Below, piece after piece: positions 27,113 through 36,757 of a DNA stretch of 64,000 bases (the stretch's first letter is position 1; the number at the start of each line of letters is the position of its first letter). The stretch lies in the NCBI GenBank assembly GCA_963819075.1, contig CAWFUP010000008.1, forward strand, positions 124,001 to 188,000. The letters run 5' to 3'. The notes under the pieces were generated by a model that saw nothing but the letters and a program-made list of their open reading frames with translations, searched no databases and had not been told where the DNA came from. The translations under genes and the position numbers were made by a program. This DNA is from CAVQBJ01 sp963819075 (lineage in GTDB: Bacteria; Actinomycetota; Thermoleophilia; Solirubrobacterales; Solirubrobacteraceae).

Positions 27113-27229
27113 GGACATCGCGCCCGGTCACGGCGCCGTCGGCGCGCCGGGACCTCGAATCGATCGCGCGCCCGCTCGCGTCTATCGTTGCGCTCGACCC
27201 ATGTTCAGCGCGAACGACGCGATGAGGCG

Positions 27230-28030
27230 ATGACCGCCGAGCGGAGCGGCAACAGCGGTGTACCGCAATCGCTCGCCGCGCTCTCGCACGTCCTTCGCGA
27301 CGGCGAGCCCGATGTGGTCGCGGTCGAAGAACCGCTCGAGATCCGCGCCGGGCAGGAGCCGATCGCCGTCACGATGCGCACCCCCGGCCACGACGAGGAG
27401 CTGGCCATCGGCTTCCTGTACGGCGAGGGGCTGATCGACGGCGCCGTCGACGTCGGCCCGACCGCGGACCTGGCGATCAACACGATCGAGATTCGCAGCG
27501 GCCTCATGCGTCTCCCCGCGACGCGGCGCTTCTATACGACGTCGTCGTGCGGCGTCTGCGGCAAGGGTGCGCTCGAAGAGGTGACGGTCCGATCGCCGCC
27601 CCCCTCCCGCGGCCCATGCCTCGATCGGACGCTGCTCGCCTCGTTGCCCGATCGGCTCGTCCAGCCGGGCTTCGAGCGAACCGGAGGCCTGCACGCGACG
27701 GGACTGTTCGACGCTGGGGGCGACCTCGTCTGCGTGCGCGAGGACGTCGGGCGCCACAACGCGATGGATAAGGTGATCGGTCGCGCAGTGCTCGACGGAC
27801 GCACCCCGCTGCACGATCACGTGCTCTGTGTCAGCGGTCGCCTCTCCTTCGAGCTCGTGCAGAAGGCGGCCGTGGCCGGCGCGCCGATTCTCGTCGGCGT
27901 CGGAGCCCCCACCTCGCTCGCCATCGAGCTGGCCGCCGAGCGCGGCCTGACGCTGTGCGGGTTTGCTCGCGGACGGCGCGTGCGCGTCTACACCGGCGAG
28001 CAGCGCGTCGCCGATCCGGCGCGCGCGTAG
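27230..28030 (+). CDS. fdhD: FdhD sulfurtransferase for formate dehydrogenase
   Basis: About 266 residues from the ATG at 27230; a TTG at 27188 is in frame. FdhD moves sulfur from the cysteine desulfurase to the molybdenum cofactor of formate dehydrogenase. The family signature SSCGVCGKGAL contains the catalytic C107 and C110, and HATGLFDAGGDLVCVREDVG, RHNAMDKVIG and VSGRLSFELVQKA are all present. No formate dehydrogenase gene is in this window. Confidence 0.93.
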   Translation: MTAERSGNSGVPQSLAALSHVLRDGEPDVVAVEEPLEIRAGQEPIAVTMRTPGHDEELAIGFLYGEGLIDGAVDVGPTADLAINTIEIRSGLMRLPATRRFYTTSSCGVCGKGALEEVTVRSPPPSRGPCLDRTLLASLPDRLVQPGFERTGGLHATGLFDAGGDLVCVREDVGRHNAMDKVIGRAVLDGRTPLHDHVLCVSGRLSFELVQKAAVAGAPILVGVGAPTSLAIELAAERGLTLCGFARGRRVRVYTGEQRVADPARA

Positions 28031-28187
28031 ACAGCGCTCGCGCGCCGAGCGTGTGCGCTCGCGGCGCGACGCCCGCGATCCGCGGGCAGCCGAACAATCG
28101 TTGACGACGCGCGCGGCGCTGCGATACTGGGCAGGCTCCCCCCGAGGGGTTTCCGACGAGCGAACAGGCGGGGTGAGCGCTCGGGTC

Positions 28188-30407
28188 ATGGCCCATCACA
28201 TGCACGAACGGTCGACCGCCGATCCCGCCATCGCGCTCCTGCTCGATGCCGGGATGGTGCTCGCCAGCTCGCTCGAGCCCGACGTCACGATGCGCCAGGT
28301 GGCCGAGCTGACGGTCCCCGAGCTCGCCGACCTGTGCGTGATCGACCTGCTCGACGGCGACGGCCTCGTCTGCGATTTCGCCGTCGTCGCGCGCGACGAC
28401 GGCCTGGCGCGCCGTCTCGAGCGCCTGCGGCGCGAGCATCCGATCGACATCGAGGGCGACCACCCGGTGGCGCGCGTACTGCGCAGCGGAGTCCCCGAGC
28501 TGCTGTCGCACCTGACGCCAGAGCTGCTCGAGACGTTCGCCGAGGGTGCCGAGCACGCCCGCTTCATGATCGACCACCACTACCACTCGGCGATTGTCGC
28601 GCCGCTGCGCGCACGCGACCGCGCGCTCGGCACGTTGTCGGTCCTGCGACTCGGCGACGGCGATCCGTATACGCCGGAGGACTTCGATCTCGTGTGCGAG
28701 CTGGCACGCCGCGCGGCGCTGGCTATCGACAACGCCCGTCTGTTCGCCGATCTGCGCCGGCTCGAGCAGCGTCTCGAGGCGATCCTGGCCAGTGTCGCCG
28801 AGGCGATCACCGTCGTCGAGGAGAACGGGCAGACCGTGTACGCCAATCAAGCGGCGGCCGATCTGCTCGGACTCGAGGATCCTGGCGAGCTGACCGGCGC
28901 GCAACCCGGCAGCATCTGGGCGCGCTTCCGCGTCCTCGACGACCAGGGGCACGAGCTCGACCTCGCGCGAATGCCGGCCCGCCAGCTGTTCCGCGGCGAG
29001 CCGGCCACCCCCCTGCTCGTGCGCAACATCGTGCGCGCGACCGGCGAGGAGCGCTGGCTGAACGTTCGCACGGCCGGCGTGACCGATCCGCAGACGGGGC
29101 GCGTGCGCTACGCGGTGAATGTGTTCGAGAACATCACCGAGGTGAAGCGCGCCGAGCTCGCGACGAGCTTCCTCGCCGAGGCCAGTCGCGTGCTCGCCTC
29201 CTCGCTCGACTACGAGCAGACGCTCAGCCGCATCGCCGAGCTCGCCGTGCCCCAGATCGCCGATTGGTGTGCGATCGACACGGTGCAGGAGGACGGGCAG
29301 CTTCGGCGCGTCGCCTTGCATCACCACGACGCCGGGCGGCTCCCGCTTGCCGAGCAGCTGCAACACGCCTATCCGAACGACGCGGACGACTCGGCCGGCG
29401 TGGCCGAGGTCCTGCGCACCGGTCGCGCGATCGTGCTGAGCGACATCCCCGCGGCGACGCTCGCGGCGTATGCCCAGGACGAACGCCACCTGGCGCTGCT
29501 TCAAGCCATCAACCCGACAGCGGTGATCATCGTGCCGATGGTTTCCGGCGCCAAAGCGGTGGGCGCGATCTCCCTCCTGTGGTCTGACACCCCGCGACGC
29601 CTCTCTCGCTCGGACCTCTCGCTCGCCGCGGAGCTCGGCCGGCGCACTGGGGCGGCGATCGACAGCGCCCGCTCGTACGCCGAGCGCAGTCGCATCGCCG
29701 AGGTCCTGCAGCGCGCGCTGCTGCCGGCATTCCTGCCCGAGATCCCGGGAGCCGAGATCGAGGCGCGCTACGCGGCCAGCGGAGAGCTCAACGAGGTCGG
29801 CGGGGACTTCTACGACGTGTTTGCCTATGACCGCCGGCGGTGGATGCTCGTCATCGGCGACGTCTGCGGCAAGGGCCCCCGCGCGGCCAGCGTCACGGCG
29901 CTGGCGCGCCACACGCTGCGCACGGCGGCCATGCACGGATGCACGCCGACGCGCATGCTCGAGATGCTGCACGCCGCCCTGCTTCGCGACCCCGGGGGCG
30001 ACCTGTGCACCGTGTGCCTCGTGCTCGTGTCACCAGCGGACACGCATGCCCGGCTCACCGTCGCGCTCGCCGGCCACCCACCACCGCTGCTGGTCTCCTC
30101 GGATGGCGGGATCCGGCCGATTGGCGAGCTCGGCACCCTGCTCGGGCTGATCGAGCCGGTCACGATCACCGAGCGCGAACACCGCCTGGAGTCCGACGAG
30201 ACGCTGCTCCTCTACACCGACGGCCTCCCCGAGGCGCGCGGGCCGGCCGGGATCCTCGGTGAGGACGGGTTGGCTCGCCTGAGCCGTCAGGGGGCGACGA
30301 TGCCGCTGCCCGACATGCTCGAGCACATCGAGCGCGCGGCGATCGAGCACACCAATGGCCGCGTCCAGGACGACATCGCCCTCCTCGCCGTCCGCTTGAC
30401 GAGCTAG
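28188..30407 (+). CDS. GAF-PAS-GAF sensor with SpoIIE/PP2C phosphatase output
   Basis: 739 residues from the ATG at 28188 (a GTG at 28173 is possible). Order: GAF domain (about 15-175, ending EDFDLVCELARRAALAIDNA), PAS domain (about 185-310, AEAITVVEENGQTVYANQAA), second GAF (about 320-490), then a PP2C/SpoIIE domain (about 510-735). Phosphatase metal-binding motifs are intact: GELNEVGGDFYDVF, VIGDVCGKGPRAA, LLYTDGLPEAR and VQDDIALLAVR. Such proteins act like RsbU/RsbP, dephosphorylating an anti-anti-sigma factor in response to a small-molecule or redox cue. No sigma-factor partners are adjacent. Confidence 0.92.
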   Translation: MAHHMHERSTADPAIALLLDAGMVLASSLEPDVTMRQVAELTVPELADLCVIDLLDGDGLVCDFAVVARDDGLARRLERLRREHPIDIEGDHPVARVLRSGVPELLSHLTPELLETFAEGAEHARFMIDHHYHSAIVAPLRARDRALGTLSVLRLGDGDPYTPEDFDLVCELARRAALAIDNARLFADLRRLEQRLEAILASVAEAITVVEENGQTVYANQAAADLLGLEDPGELTGAQPGSIWARFRVLDDQGHELDLARMPARQLFRGEPATPLLVRNIVRATGEERWLNVRTAGVTDPQTGRVRYAVNVFENITEVKRAELATSFLAEASRVLASSLDYEQTLSRIAELAVPQIADWCAIDTVQEDGQLRRVALHHHDAGRLPLAEQLQHAYPNDADDSAGVAEVLRTGRAIVLSDIPAATLAAYAQDERHLALLQAINPTAVIIVPMVSGAKAVGAISLLWSDTPRRLSRSDLSLAAELGRRTGAAIDSARSYAERSRIAEVLQRALLPAFLPEIPGAEIEARYAASGELNEVGGDFYDVFAYDRRRWMLVIGDVCGKGPRAASVTALARHTLRTAAMHGCTPTRMLEMLHAALLRDPGGDLCTVCLVLVSPADTHARLTVALAGHPPPLLVSSDGGIRPIGELGTLLGLIEPVTITEREHRLESDETLLLYTDGLPEARGPAGILGEDGLARLSRQGATMPLPDMLEHIERAAIEHTNGRVQDDIALLAVRLTS

Positions 30408-30429
30408 CCGCAGGCGGCGGGTCGCCGGG

Positions 30430-30735
30430 CTAGGCGTCTTGCCCGAGCTCGCTGCTGTGCTCCTCGTCGGCGTCCCCGTAGGACTCGAGCTCGGCCTCCT
30501 CGGGAAGCCCCTGGTGGTGCAGGACGGCGTGAGCGGACTGCTCGTCGCCGTGTGAAGCGTGTTCGATCAGCAGCTCCTCGGCGGCCTCGAAGCCCTCAGC
30601 CTCGCCGCCCCCGCCCTCGAGCACGGCCCGCTGCTCCGGCGGCACGTTCTCCTCGCCGCTCACTCCACCGATCCGTCCGGCCTCCGCCGCGGCCGCGTCG
30701 ACCTCGTCCTGTTCGGAAGGCGAGTCGGCAATCAT
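30430..30735 (-). CDS. Small acidic hypothetical protein
   Basis: 101 residues, very rich in Glu, Asp and Ala, with no membrane segment; probably disordered or helical. AAAGGA lies about ten bases before the ATG at 30735, supporting a real gene, and it fills the gap between the convergent phosphatase gene and the sulfatase region. No family recognised. Confidence 0.5.
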   Translation of the reverse strand: MIADSPSEQDEVDAAAAEAGRIGGVSGEENVPPEQRAVLEGGGGEAEGFEAAEELLIEHASHGDEQSAHAVLHHQGLPEEAELESYGDADEEHSSELGQDA

Positions 30736-30857
30736 CTTTGTCGTCCTTTCATCGGCCGTCGCGGGCTCGGGTGCCCCGCTCGCCCGCGACGCGGGCGTAC
30801 TGACAGTCTGTCAACTGCCGCGTGCGCGGCGTCGCCCGCGCCCGCGCCCGCGCCCGC

Positions 30858-32669
30858 CTACCGCGCCGGGGCCGCGTTCAAGCGCGGGCCGCGCCCCGAC
30901 ACGCTGGCCGCGGGCTCGTGATGTCGTTCGCGAGCGAGCGCCGCGTGCGCGGTGACTCGCGAGAGGACCGCCGCGTAGTCGACCAGCCCGCGCGCCTGCG
31001 CCGATTGCAGACGCGCCGGCAGCGGCTCGCGCAGCTCCTCGGCGATTGCACCCGAGAGGAGCGCGCTCATCGGCGTCACGAGGTCCCACTCGTCGACCGC
31101 GTTGTGCAGCTCGAGACGGCCGGCGGGTGTCGTGTAGTCGTAGAGCTCCTGCTGCTGGCCGGCGGATTCGATCGTCATCCCGCCCGGCGTCCAGTTCGAG
31201 TACGTCGCGTACTTTCCGCGCGCGGTGCGAACGGCGGTCACGTGCAACGGAGCATCGGCGGCGTAGGGTTCGATCGCGAACTCCGTGACCGTCTCGTCGG
31301 TGGCGTGCAGGACGTAGGGGCGTCCCGGCGCGGCGGGGTCGGCGAGGATCGCCGCGAGGTCGAGCCGATCGGCGAGGTGGCTGTAGTGGGACTCGCTGCG
31401 CCACGCGTCCGAGCCGGAGGCGATCGTGAGCAACAACGCAGCGATGTCAACGCTCGAGCTGAGCTGGGCGCGAGCCGTTCCCGGCGCGCGCGTCAGCAGC
31501 CCGCGGGGATCGGTGACGACGAGCGGCACGCCGATCGCCTCGTCGTAGGCCCCGGCGCCCTTGCCGCGCAAGCCGTGCGAGGCGCCGTATTCGCCGTGGT
31601 CGGAGGAGAACACGACGACGGTCCGGGCGGCCACCTCGGGCCGGCTGGCGAGCGTGTCGAGCACGCGACCGATGTGGAAGTCGACGGTGCGCTGTAGCGC
31701 GAGGTACAGATCGAGGAACGGCAGCCACGCGCCGGGCGCGTCTGGGCCAGTGAACGGCACCGCCCCGAAGGAGCTCGCAGCAGTGTCCTGCAGCGAGCGC
31801 TGCAGGAGCGGCTTGCCCCGCTCGATCATCACCTGCGGGGTCTCGAAGTTCGGTGGCAGCGACGAGAACACGGCCGGGGGCGAGGACTCGGCCGGGACGC
31901 GATCGCTCCAGGTGTACCACCAGGCGATGTCGTGCGGGTTGACGAAGGACACCGTCGTGCACCACGGCTGGTCGCGCCCCTGCGCGGCGTACCAGGCGTC
32001 GAATTGCGCCACGATGTCCGGATCCACGCGCCAGCCCTGGCCTGGCCCTCCGTCCGGCGACGGGTAGGTGCCGCCGGCGAATCCGTAGGGCTCGAGGAGG
32101 TCGGTGGCACCGGACCAGCGGTTGTCGTCGTGCGTGAGGTGCCACTTCCCGTACCAGTACGTGCGGTAGCCGTGCTCGCGCAGCATCGTGCCCCAGGTCG
32201 GAAAGCCCGGATCGAGTGTGCTTCCGCCGGTGATCAGGCATCCCGTCTGATGCGTGTAGAGGCCGGTGAGCAGTGCCGCCCGCGACGGTGTGCAGTCGTT
32301 GGCAGCCGTGAAGTGATGGGCGAGCGAGACACCGTCGCGGCGAAGGCGAGCGATGTTCGGAAGCCAGCGATCGACGCGCGCGCTCGGCCCGTACCAGCGG
32401 GGCTCGCGCAGCTGGTCGACGAGGATGACGAGGATGTTCGGGCGCTGCTGGGCCGACGAGCTCGCGACGCGCGTGGCCGCCGACCGCCTCGACCGATCGA
32501 GCGGGGGAGCGCCGCCCGAGGCGGTCGCGCCGAGTCCGGCCGCGCCGGCGGCGAGCGCGCCGCCGGCGAGCAGGCCTCGACGGATGAGCGTGCGTCGGTC
32601 GAACCGCCCGGCCCCGCCGCCCCGCGGACGGGGCGCCTCGCTGCCTCGATCGTACGGGGTCTGCGGCAT
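30858..32669 (-). CDS. Tat-exported arylsulfatase-type sulfatase
   Basis: 603 residues from the ATG at 32669, with AAAGGA upstream (a GTG at 32696 is possible). The N-terminus has a twin-arginine signal (DRRTLIRRGLLAGGALAAGA). The sulfatase domain starts at RPNILVILVDQLREP, where the Asp is a metal ligand. The formylglycine motif CTPSR is at C126-R130, so activation by a formylglycine-generating enzyme is expected; that gene is not in the window. VVVFSSDHGEYGASHGLRGK carries the second metal site and KWHLTHDD a catalytic region. The substrate, a sulfate ester or phosphonate-like compound, is unknown. Confidence 0.92.
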   Translation of the reverse strand: MPQTPYDRGSEAPRPRGGGAGRFDRRTLIRRGLLAGGALAAGAAGLGATASGGAPPLDRSRRSAATRVASSSAQQRPNILVILVDQLREPRWYGPSARVDRWLPNIARLRRDGVSLAHHFTAANDCTPSRAALLTGLYTHQTGCLITGGSTLDPGFPTWGTMLREHGYRTYWYGKWHLTHDDNRWSGATDLLEPYGFAGGTYPSPDGGPGQGWRVDPDIVAQFDAWYAAQGRDQPWCTTVSFVNPHDIAWWYTWSDRVPAESSPPAVFSSLPPNFETPQVMIERGKPLLQRSLQDTAASSFGAVPFTGPDAPGAWLPFLDLYLALQRTVDFHIGRVLDTLASRPEVAARTVVVFSSDHGEYGASHGLRGKGAGAYDEAIGVPLVVTDPRGLLTRAPGTARAQLSSSVDIAALLLTIASGSDAWRSESHYSHLADRLDLAAILADPAAPGRPYVLHATDETVTEFAIEPYAADAPLHVTAVRTARGKYATYSNWTPGGMTIESAGQQQELYDYTTPAGRLELHNAVDEWDLVTPMSALLSGAIAEELREPLPARLQSAQARGLVDYAAVLSRVTAHAALARERHHEPAASVSGRGPRLNAAPAR

Positions 32670-32811
32670 GGAGTCGTGCGTTCCTTTCGCGGGCACGTTA
32701 CGTCGCGTGGGGTTGCCCGCGGTGAGCGTTGCGTTACGACACCTCTAACGGCGCGGCCGTCCGTCGCCATCTCTTGTACCAGACCGTGGCCGCGCGGTCG
32801 CGGTCCGGCGG

Positions 32812-33342
32812 TTAGCCGCAGCTGTCGCGGCCCGCTCCGGCGACGGCCGCGAGGCCCGAACGGTAGAGCTCCTCGGGAGTACCGCTCGCCTCGCGCACGG
32901 TCACCGAGAGCTCGTCGACCGAGGCCCACACCGAGCGTCCGATCGTACCGCCCGTGGCCGAGGCCACCACCGGAATGCGCGCCTCCTCGAGCGCGGCGCA
33001 GACCGCCTCGTTGTTGCGGGCCCCGATCTCGAGCGTGCTCCCGCCGCCGTTCGAGAACAGCTGCGCCCCGCCGACAAGCACGGCCTGCAGCAGGTACGAG
33101 CGAGCGCCGATCCCCGTCAGCTCTTCGACGAGCGCGGGTACGGCGAGGTCGGCGAAGCGGGCCGAGCCACCGCGCTCGCCACGCGAGTCGGGAAGCATGA
33201 CGTGCGCCATACCAACCGCGCCGCGCCCGACGTCCATCAGGACGATGCCGATGCAGGAGCCGAGGCCGATCATCGCAAGCACCGTTCCCGAGTGGCGGGA
33301 CGCCGCCAGCTCGCCGATCCTCACCGTCGAAGACGAGGTCAT
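32812..33342 (-). CDS. cheD: CheD, chemoreceptor glutamine deamidase
   Basis: 176 residues. CheD deamidates glutamines on methyl-accepting chemotaxis proteins and interacts with CheC. The catalytic Cys-His pair is present: GLGSCIGIVLMD and GMAHVMLPDS. The expected tail motifs LLQAVLVGGAQLF, IGARNNEAV and ASATGGTIGRSVW follow. The start at 33342 gives the normal length; the frame is open further upstream but reads as low-complexity. It is an orphan: no other chemotaxis gene is in the window. The sulfatase gene follows 142 bp downstream on the same strand. Confidence 0.9.
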   Translation of the reverse strand: MTSSSTVRIGELAASRHSGTVLAMIGLGSCIGIVLMDVGRGAVGMAHVMLPDSRGERGGSARFADLAVPALVEELTGIGARSYLLQAVLVGGAQLFSNGGGSTLEIGARNNEAVCAALEEARIPVVASATGGTIGRSVWASVDELSVTVREASGTPEELYRSGLAAVAGAGRDSCG

Positions 33343-33593
33343 GCGGGCCGGCCGGTCACGCGGCGAGCCGCCGGATGTCGGCGTGGTCGATCGTGCATGC
33401 CGTCCTTCGCTGGCGCGTGCAGGGCCATCGTGGACCATCGGCACGTGCCGGAGGAGCCTCGATCGGCGACCGGGCTCTCTCGGCGATTGCCCGACCGCCA
33501 CCGAGCGGCGACCAGCGGCCACCCTCGCCCGCCGGCACGGCAGCCCAGGCGCGAGCGTGACGTGGGGGCGACGGCGTACGCTGCCGGACAGCG

Positions 33594-34754
33594 ATGGCCG
33601 CCACCGACGCCCAGCCGCAGCCCTCGCTCGTCGAATTGGGGCGCGAGTGGGGGCGCATCGGCGTGACCGGATTCGGTGGTCCCCCGGCCCACATCGCCCT
33701 GTTGCGAGAGCTCTGTGTCGTCGAGCGCGCTTGGATGACGGAGCCCCAGTTCGAGCGCGCGATCGCCGCCACGAACCTCCTTCCCGGCCCTGCTTCCACC
33801 CAGCTCGCGATCTACTGCGCCTGGAGCCTGCGCGGCGCCGCCGGCGGGCTCGTCGGCGGTGTCAGCTTCATCGCGCCCGGCCTCGTGCTCATCCTCGCGC
33901 TCGCCAGCGTCTTCCTCGCCGCCGCCCCGCCGGCGTGGGTCCGGGGCGCCGGACTCGGGGCCGGCGCCGCGGTGGCGCCGGTCGCGGTGCGCGCGGGGCT
34001 GGCGCTCATGCCACCGTTGCTCGGACGCGCAGCCGGGAGCCGCCGTGTGCGCGCCGCCGCATACGCCGTCGTGGGCGGCATCGGCGCCGCGACCGTCGGC
34101 CCCTGGCTCGCGGCGGTACTGATCGCGTGCGGCGCCGCGGAGCTCGCGTTCAGCCGCCCTCGACCGGGCCTTGGATTGCATGCCTGGCCACTGCTCGGGA
34201 GCGTGGCCGCCGCTCCGGCCGGCGTCGGAGCGCTCGTCTGGACCGCACTGAAGGTGGGGGGCCTCGCGTTCGGAGGCGGTTTCGTAATCGTCCCGCTGAT
34301 GCAGAGCGACGCCGTTAACACCTATCACTGGATGACGCATGCCCAATTCCTCAATGCCGTTGCCCTCGGCCAGGTCACGCCCGGCCCGGTCGTCCTGACG
34401 ATTGCCGCCGTCGGCTACGCCGCCGGCGGGATCGCCGGCGGACTGCTCGCGACCGTCGTCGCCTTCGCTCCCTCGTTCGGCTTCGTGCTCGTCGGCGCCT
34501 CGCGGTTTGAGCGTCTGCTGGGCGATCGCCGCGTCAGCGCATTCCTCGCCGGTGCCGCACCGGCGGCGGCGGGAGCGATCCTCGGCTCGGCGATTCCGCT
34601 CGCCGTGGCGCTGAGCGAGCGCTGGCAATGGATCCTGCTCGCGCTCGCCGCCCTCGTTCTCCTCGTCCTGCGACGCGGCGTCGCCCTGACGCTGATCACC
34701 GCAGGCGCGATCGGTGCCGCGGCGGCGCTGCTCGGCGCGCCGCTGCCGCACTGA
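33594..34754 (+). CDS. chrA: Chromate transporter family protein, ChrA
   Basis: 386 residues with about ten transmembrane segments in two homologous halves. Both ChrA half-signatures are visible: GRIGVTGFGGPPAHIALLRE with ATNLLPGPASTQLA in the first, and KVGGLAFGGGFVIVPLMQSD with ALGQVTPGPVVLTI in the second. The family exports chromate, probably by exchange with sulfate or protons. No chrB regulator is adjacent. The predicted ribosome-binding site is weak. Confidence 0.92.
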   Translation: MAATDAQPQPSLVELGREWGRIGVTGFGGPPAHIALLRELCVVERAWMTEPQFERAIAATNLLPGPASTQLAIYCAWSLRGAAGGLVGGVSFIAPGLVLILALASVFLAAAPPAWVRGAGLGAGAAVAPVAVRAGLALMPPLLGRAAGSRRVRAAAYAVVGGIGAATVGPWLAAVLIACGAAELAFSRPRPGLGLHAWPLLGSVAAAPAGVGALVWTALKVGGLAFGGGFVIVPLMQSDAVNTYHWMTHAQFLNAVALGQVTPGPVVLTIAAVGYAAGGIAGGLLATVVAFAPSFGFVLVGASRFERLLGDRRVSAFLAGAAPAAAGAILGSAIPLAVALSERWQWILLALAALVLLVLRRGVALTLITAGAIGAAAALLGAPLPH

Positions 34755-34770
34755 GCGAGCCCGCCGGGGT

Positions 34771-34971
34771 CTATGCGGCGACGGGGAACTCGGGGGCCGG
34801 CGGGCGCGGCGGGCTCTCGAGGGAGCGCCACGGGCTGGCGAGCTCGGCGACGTAGGCGTCGGTCACGCTCTCGAAGCTGTCACTCCCGCACGCGTCGCAG
34901 CACCACATCGACAGCAGCGCTCCGCAGCGGCGACACTCCCGCCGATCGCTCTCGTACTCGTAGTCGGACAT
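34771..34971 (-). CDS. Small zinc-ribbon protein
   Basis: 66 residues behind a strong AAGGAG site. CRRCG and CCDAC form two CxxC knuckles at residues 13-28, enough for one zinc. The rest is short and polar. Function unknown; the strong start and metal ligands argue for a real gene. Convergent with chrA. Confidence 0.65.
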   Translation of the reverse strand: MSDYEYESDRRECRRCGALLSMWCCDACGSDSFESVTDAYVAELASPWRSLESPPRPPAPEFPVAA

Positions 34972-35194
34972 CCGTTTCTCCTTGACAGGGAGCGACCATG
35001 CCGCGACATCCTTCGACAGCCCGGCTGACTACGTGAGTCCCGTGGGTTTGCGGACCCGTCTCGCGACGGGGGTGCCTTTATCGGGATGACCACTCCGAAG
35101 ACGATGCGCCTGCCATTGTGCGCGACCCGGTCGCCCCGCGCACGCGTTCTCGACGGATGGTCGGGAAGGCGGGCTCTGGTTGAATGTCGGGCCG

Positions 35195-35617
35195 ATGCAG
35201 CGGCTCATCTTCGATCGCGACTACGCCCTGGCGCCGGAGCGCGTATTCGCCTACCTGTCTGAGCACGAGAACCTGTCGAGCGTGTTCGGTACGAAGGTCC
35301 GCCGGCTGCGCGACGGGAACGACGGAGAGCGCAACGGCGTCGGCTCGGCGCGCGAGCTGCGAATCGGTCCGCTTCCCCCTTTCGTGGAGACCGTTGTCGA
35401 GTTCGTACCCAACGAGCTCGTCCGCTATCGGATCACGAAGGGATCGCCGCTGCGCGACCACGAGGGCACCATGCGCTTCACGGCGCGCGGCGATGGCACG
35501 CATCTGCACTACGAGATCGCGTTCGGCGCGGTGCTTCCCGGCCTCGACGCGATCATCGCTGTGGGTCTACGGCGTAATGTCAGCCGCGGACTTGCCCGCG
35601 TCGACGCGGTCGCCTGA
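35195..35617 (+). CDS. SRPBCC family protein
   Basis: 140 residues. It has the START-like fold pattern: FDRDYALAPERVFAYLSEHE at the N-terminus, a central strand ETVVEFVPNELVRYRITKG, and the C-terminal helix LDAIIAVGLRRNVSRGLARV. A ligand-binding or cell-surface-lipid role is possible but not shown. The start could also be a TTG at 35180. It stands alone, 60 bp before the glycosidase-like gene on the same strand. Confidence 0.7.
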   Translation: MQRLIFDRDYALAPERVFAYLSEHENLSSVFGTKVRRLRDGNDGERNGVGSARELRIGPLPPFVETVVEFVPNELVRYRITKGSPLRDHEGTMRFTARGDGTHLHYEIAFGAVLPGLDAIIAVGLRRNVSRGLARVDAVA

Positions 35618-35677
35618 GCGGCGCCCGTTCGGGGCATCATCGGGACTGGTCGGGGCCCCTGGCTACCCTTACCGACG

Positions 35678-36715
35678 ATGAGCGTCGGTTCACCGACCCC
35701 AGGCTTTCCTGCGCCGAGCGCGCGCCCGCCGGTTCCGCGGCAGCGCGGCGTACGGCCGGAGCGCCTGGTGCGACCGCTCGCGCTGCTCGCGGTGCTCGCA
35801 CTCGGAGCGGCCACCACCGCAGCGGCGACGGCGCCGGCCCGCACGACGCCGCCGACGGCCGGCACCCCCCCATCCGCGGCACCCTCGGCCATCATCAGGA
35901 AGATCGTCTGGGGCATCGACGATCAGCACATTGCGCTGTTCGCCGATCCTCGCTGGCACGCGCTGCCGCTGCGCAACGTTCGCTACTTCGTGCCGTGGGA
36001 CCTCATGCACGAGCCCCACTACCTGCATCTCGCCGACCACTATCTGACCATCGCGGGGCGAACCCGTACCGTCCCGCTCATCGCCATCACCCAGTCGAAC
36101 ATCCGCGGGCGCACGCGCTACCTGCCGTCGCTGGCTCTGTACCGCCGCGACGTCGGCTGGATGATGCGACGCTTCTGGTGGATCAAGGAGTGGACCCCGT
36201 GGAACGAGGCCAACCTGCTCGACCAGGCGACCCTGCACAACCCCGCGCGCGCCGCCGCCTACTGGCGCGTCGCCCTCAAATTGTGCCATCGCTGCACCGT
36301 CACCTCGCCGTCGCTCGTCGGCTACCGGCTCGCGAGCCGGAAATGGATGCGCGCGTTCGTGCGCGCCGCGCGCGGCCTCCACGGCCCGTGGGCGATCCAC
36401 ATCTACAACGACATCAACGAGTTCAACACGGACGCCCTGACCACGCTCGAGCGCGAGCTGCCGAAGGGCCCGATCTGGGTCACCGAGGTCGGCGGCTGGG
36501 TTCGCTTCGTCGGCTATCCGCCCAACCTCGGTCGCCAGCGCCGCGCGGAGCAGTTCCTCTTCCAGGTCGCGCGCACCGCGTACCCGAGGATCTCGCGCTG
36601 GTACCTCTACCAGTGGTTCGCCTCGTCGCGCGCGGACCGCTGGGACAGCGGGCTGCTCAATCCGAACGGCACCGCGCGCCCAGCGCTGAAGGTCGTTCAG
36701 CAGCAGCTCGGCTGA
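35678..36715 (+). CDS. Secreted glycoside-hydrolase-like protein (TIM barrel)
   Basis: 345 residues with a signal/anchor hydrophobic segment at about 31-48 and a Thr/Pro/Ala linker. The rest fits a clan-A glycosidase barrel: strand VRYFVPWDLMHEP, WTPWNEANLLDQ carrying a likely acid/base Glu (E177) after Asn, and IWVTEVGGW with a likely nucleophile Glu (E270), then WYLYQWFASSRADRWDSGLL near the C-terminus. This resembles the actinobacterial GH39/GH5-like hypothetical proteins. The sugar substrate is unknown. It is probably exported. Confidence 0.75.
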   Translation: MSVGSPTPGFPAPSARPPVPRQRGVRPERLVRPLALLAVLALGAATTAAATAPARTTPPTAGTPPSAAPSAIIRKIVWGIDDQHIALFADPRWHALPLRNVRYFVPWDLMHEPHYLHLADHYLTIAGRTRTVPLIAITQSNIRGRTRYLPSLALYRRDVGWMMRRFWWIKEWTPWNEANLLDQATLHNPARAAAYWRVALKLCHRCTVTSPSLVGYRLASRKWMRAFVRAARGLHGPWAIHIYNDINEFNTDALTTLERELPKGPIWVTEVGGWVRFVGYPPNLGRQRRAEQFLFQVARTAYPRISRWYLYQWFASSRADRWDSGLLNPNGTARPALKVVQQQLG

Positions 36716-36757
36716 GGCCGCGAACCCCGGCGGCGCGGGCGCCTCGACCGGCCGGCG

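Noticed and set aside
27831..29972. 713-codon minus-strand open frame opposite the phosphatase gene
   Set aside because: Arg/Gly/Val-rich antisense reading of a strongly supported GAF-PAS-PP2C gene.
33343..33522. Upstream extension of CheD to 33522
   Set aside because: The extra 60 residues are Arg/Pro/Ser-rich and unlike CheD; the internal ATG gives normal family length.
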